NCBI GenBank assembly: GCA_905250075.1
Contig: CAJNOP010000020.1
Span: forward strand, 831,399-895,398
Source of the DNA: Rotaria sp. Silwood1
Lineage: Eukaryota; Rotifera; Eurotatoria; Philodinida; Philodinidae
Reading direction: 5' to 3'
DNA length: 64,000 nucleotides
Below the pieces are notes generated by a model. It worked only from the letters and a program-made list of their open reading frames with translations. It ran no database searches and was not told where the DNA came from. Position 1 is the first letter of the stretch; each line of letters starts with the position of its first letter. The translations under genes and the position numbers were made by a program. This document shows positions 63,185 through 64,000 of this stretch, piece after piece.

Positions 63185-64000
63185 GACACGAACCCTTTCA
63201 GAAGCATCGAACACAAATTCATAATATCTATCAAAATGAAGTTTTTTTTTCTATTTTTTGGTTTTTCAAAGCATAAGGAAAATATAACCAATGTAATATA
63301 TCCATTTGTGCAAATGGACTTTTTTTCCTGATTTTTAATTTCATTTCGAAAGTAACCAAGAAACGAACGAGCACGCATTTCAGAAATCAAACAAATGGAT
63401 GTCACGCATAACCTAATGAACGTGACTTTAAAAAAAAAACAATTACTTTATTACAGTTTCCAAGAATCAAAACATTATTCTCTTTCATAACAAAATCTTC
63501 AATAACATTCGGAAAAAAAACATTTCTTCGGAATCACTCATAGTGTTATTACAACATATTTTTTTAACCAAAAAACAACTCGATATGCATTCCTCATAAA
63601 AAGTTTGAAAATAATTTTATTGATGAGTCTATTAATATTATTGCTTTACTTTTTTCAAATTAAGCTTGAAAAGTTTTTCTACATTTCACAAATTGTTTTA
63701 CACAATATTCTTGATGATGTTCTTATTTATAATATTGTAAAGAAGTATCGTATGAAAAAAAAAAGAATTTTCTTTGCATTAAATATTTACATGCCAATCT
63801 TTTTAACGAAATACTGATGTAAATATCTAAACAATATTCCATTTCTTTTTTTTTTTGAATAAATGTAATCATTGTTATGGTTACAAACATGTTGATTTCC
63901 CGTGTGTAAAAAGAAAAGCTATCTTACTCGTCTCATTTTCTTGTCGCTTTTTTATTTACCCCTTTCATAGTGATCTGACGAATAAGATGGCTTCAAAAAA

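Larger units (their letters stand above)
58662..64000. other. Repeat-rich right end without a gene
   Basis: No exon chain is visible. The stretch holds two foldback repeats (59.88-60.1 and 62.18-63.18 kb). ORFs of 60-80 codons are scattered and lack coding character. Confidence 0.5.

Overview
The window looks like nuclear DNA from a small invertebrate animal. It is strongly AT-rich, and its protein-coding genes are cut into short exons by GT-AG introns mostly of 45-75 bp. The genes belong to animal families: a presynaptic-type voltage-gated calcium channel, rhodopsin-class receptors, a neprilysin-like fragment and a coiled-coil protein. A rotifer, most likely bdelloid, is my best guess from compactness, base composition and receptor type. 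That is inference, because no marker gene fixes the taxon. One 100-N scaffold gap lies at 5784-5883.

Layout. 1.2-5.0 kb (minus): a 12-exon gene for a 573-aa coiled-coil protein I cannot name. 9.8-21.7 kb (plus): a receptor cluster with one decayed GPCR relic (9.8-10.3 kb) and two intact two-exon paralogues (12.8-14.0 and 20.5-21.7 kb). The paralogues share a 49-bp intron at the same place and their upstream DNA. A 1.05-kb TTAA-flanked element with 14-bp terminal inverted repeats sits just before the first intact receptor. 21.7-40.4 kb is gene-poor, with a tRNA-Arg-like SINE candidate, a 1.26-kb imperfect palindrome and one exon-like ORF at 32.4 kb. 40.5-55.1 kb (plus): a complete Cav2-type calcium channel alpha-1 gene that I rebuilt as 47 exon positions, all in phase, giving about 2,194 aa. 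58.1-58.7 kb: a broken C-terminal piece of an M13 (neprilysin) peptidase. The last 5 kb is repeats without a visible gene.

The calcium channel is the main content. Its four repeats carry the EEEE selectivity filter, a divergent beta-subunit binding site, a histidine-rich turret loop in repeat IV, and a C-tail with three tandem RQLP motifs like those bound by RIM-binding protein SH3 domains. Two alternative exons (92 and 95 bp) for the repeat IV S5-pore segment are forced by frame to be mutually exclusive, and the first has a GC donor. Reading through one late intron would end the protein before the RQLP repeats, so splicing could set whether the channel can be tethered at release sites (inference).

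A second theme is inverted repeats: at least six foldback or palindromic units lie in 64 kb. A tiny 82-bp TTAA element inside a calcium-channel intron shares its ends with the 1-kb element, and beside those ends is a small palindrome whose two arms have changed together.
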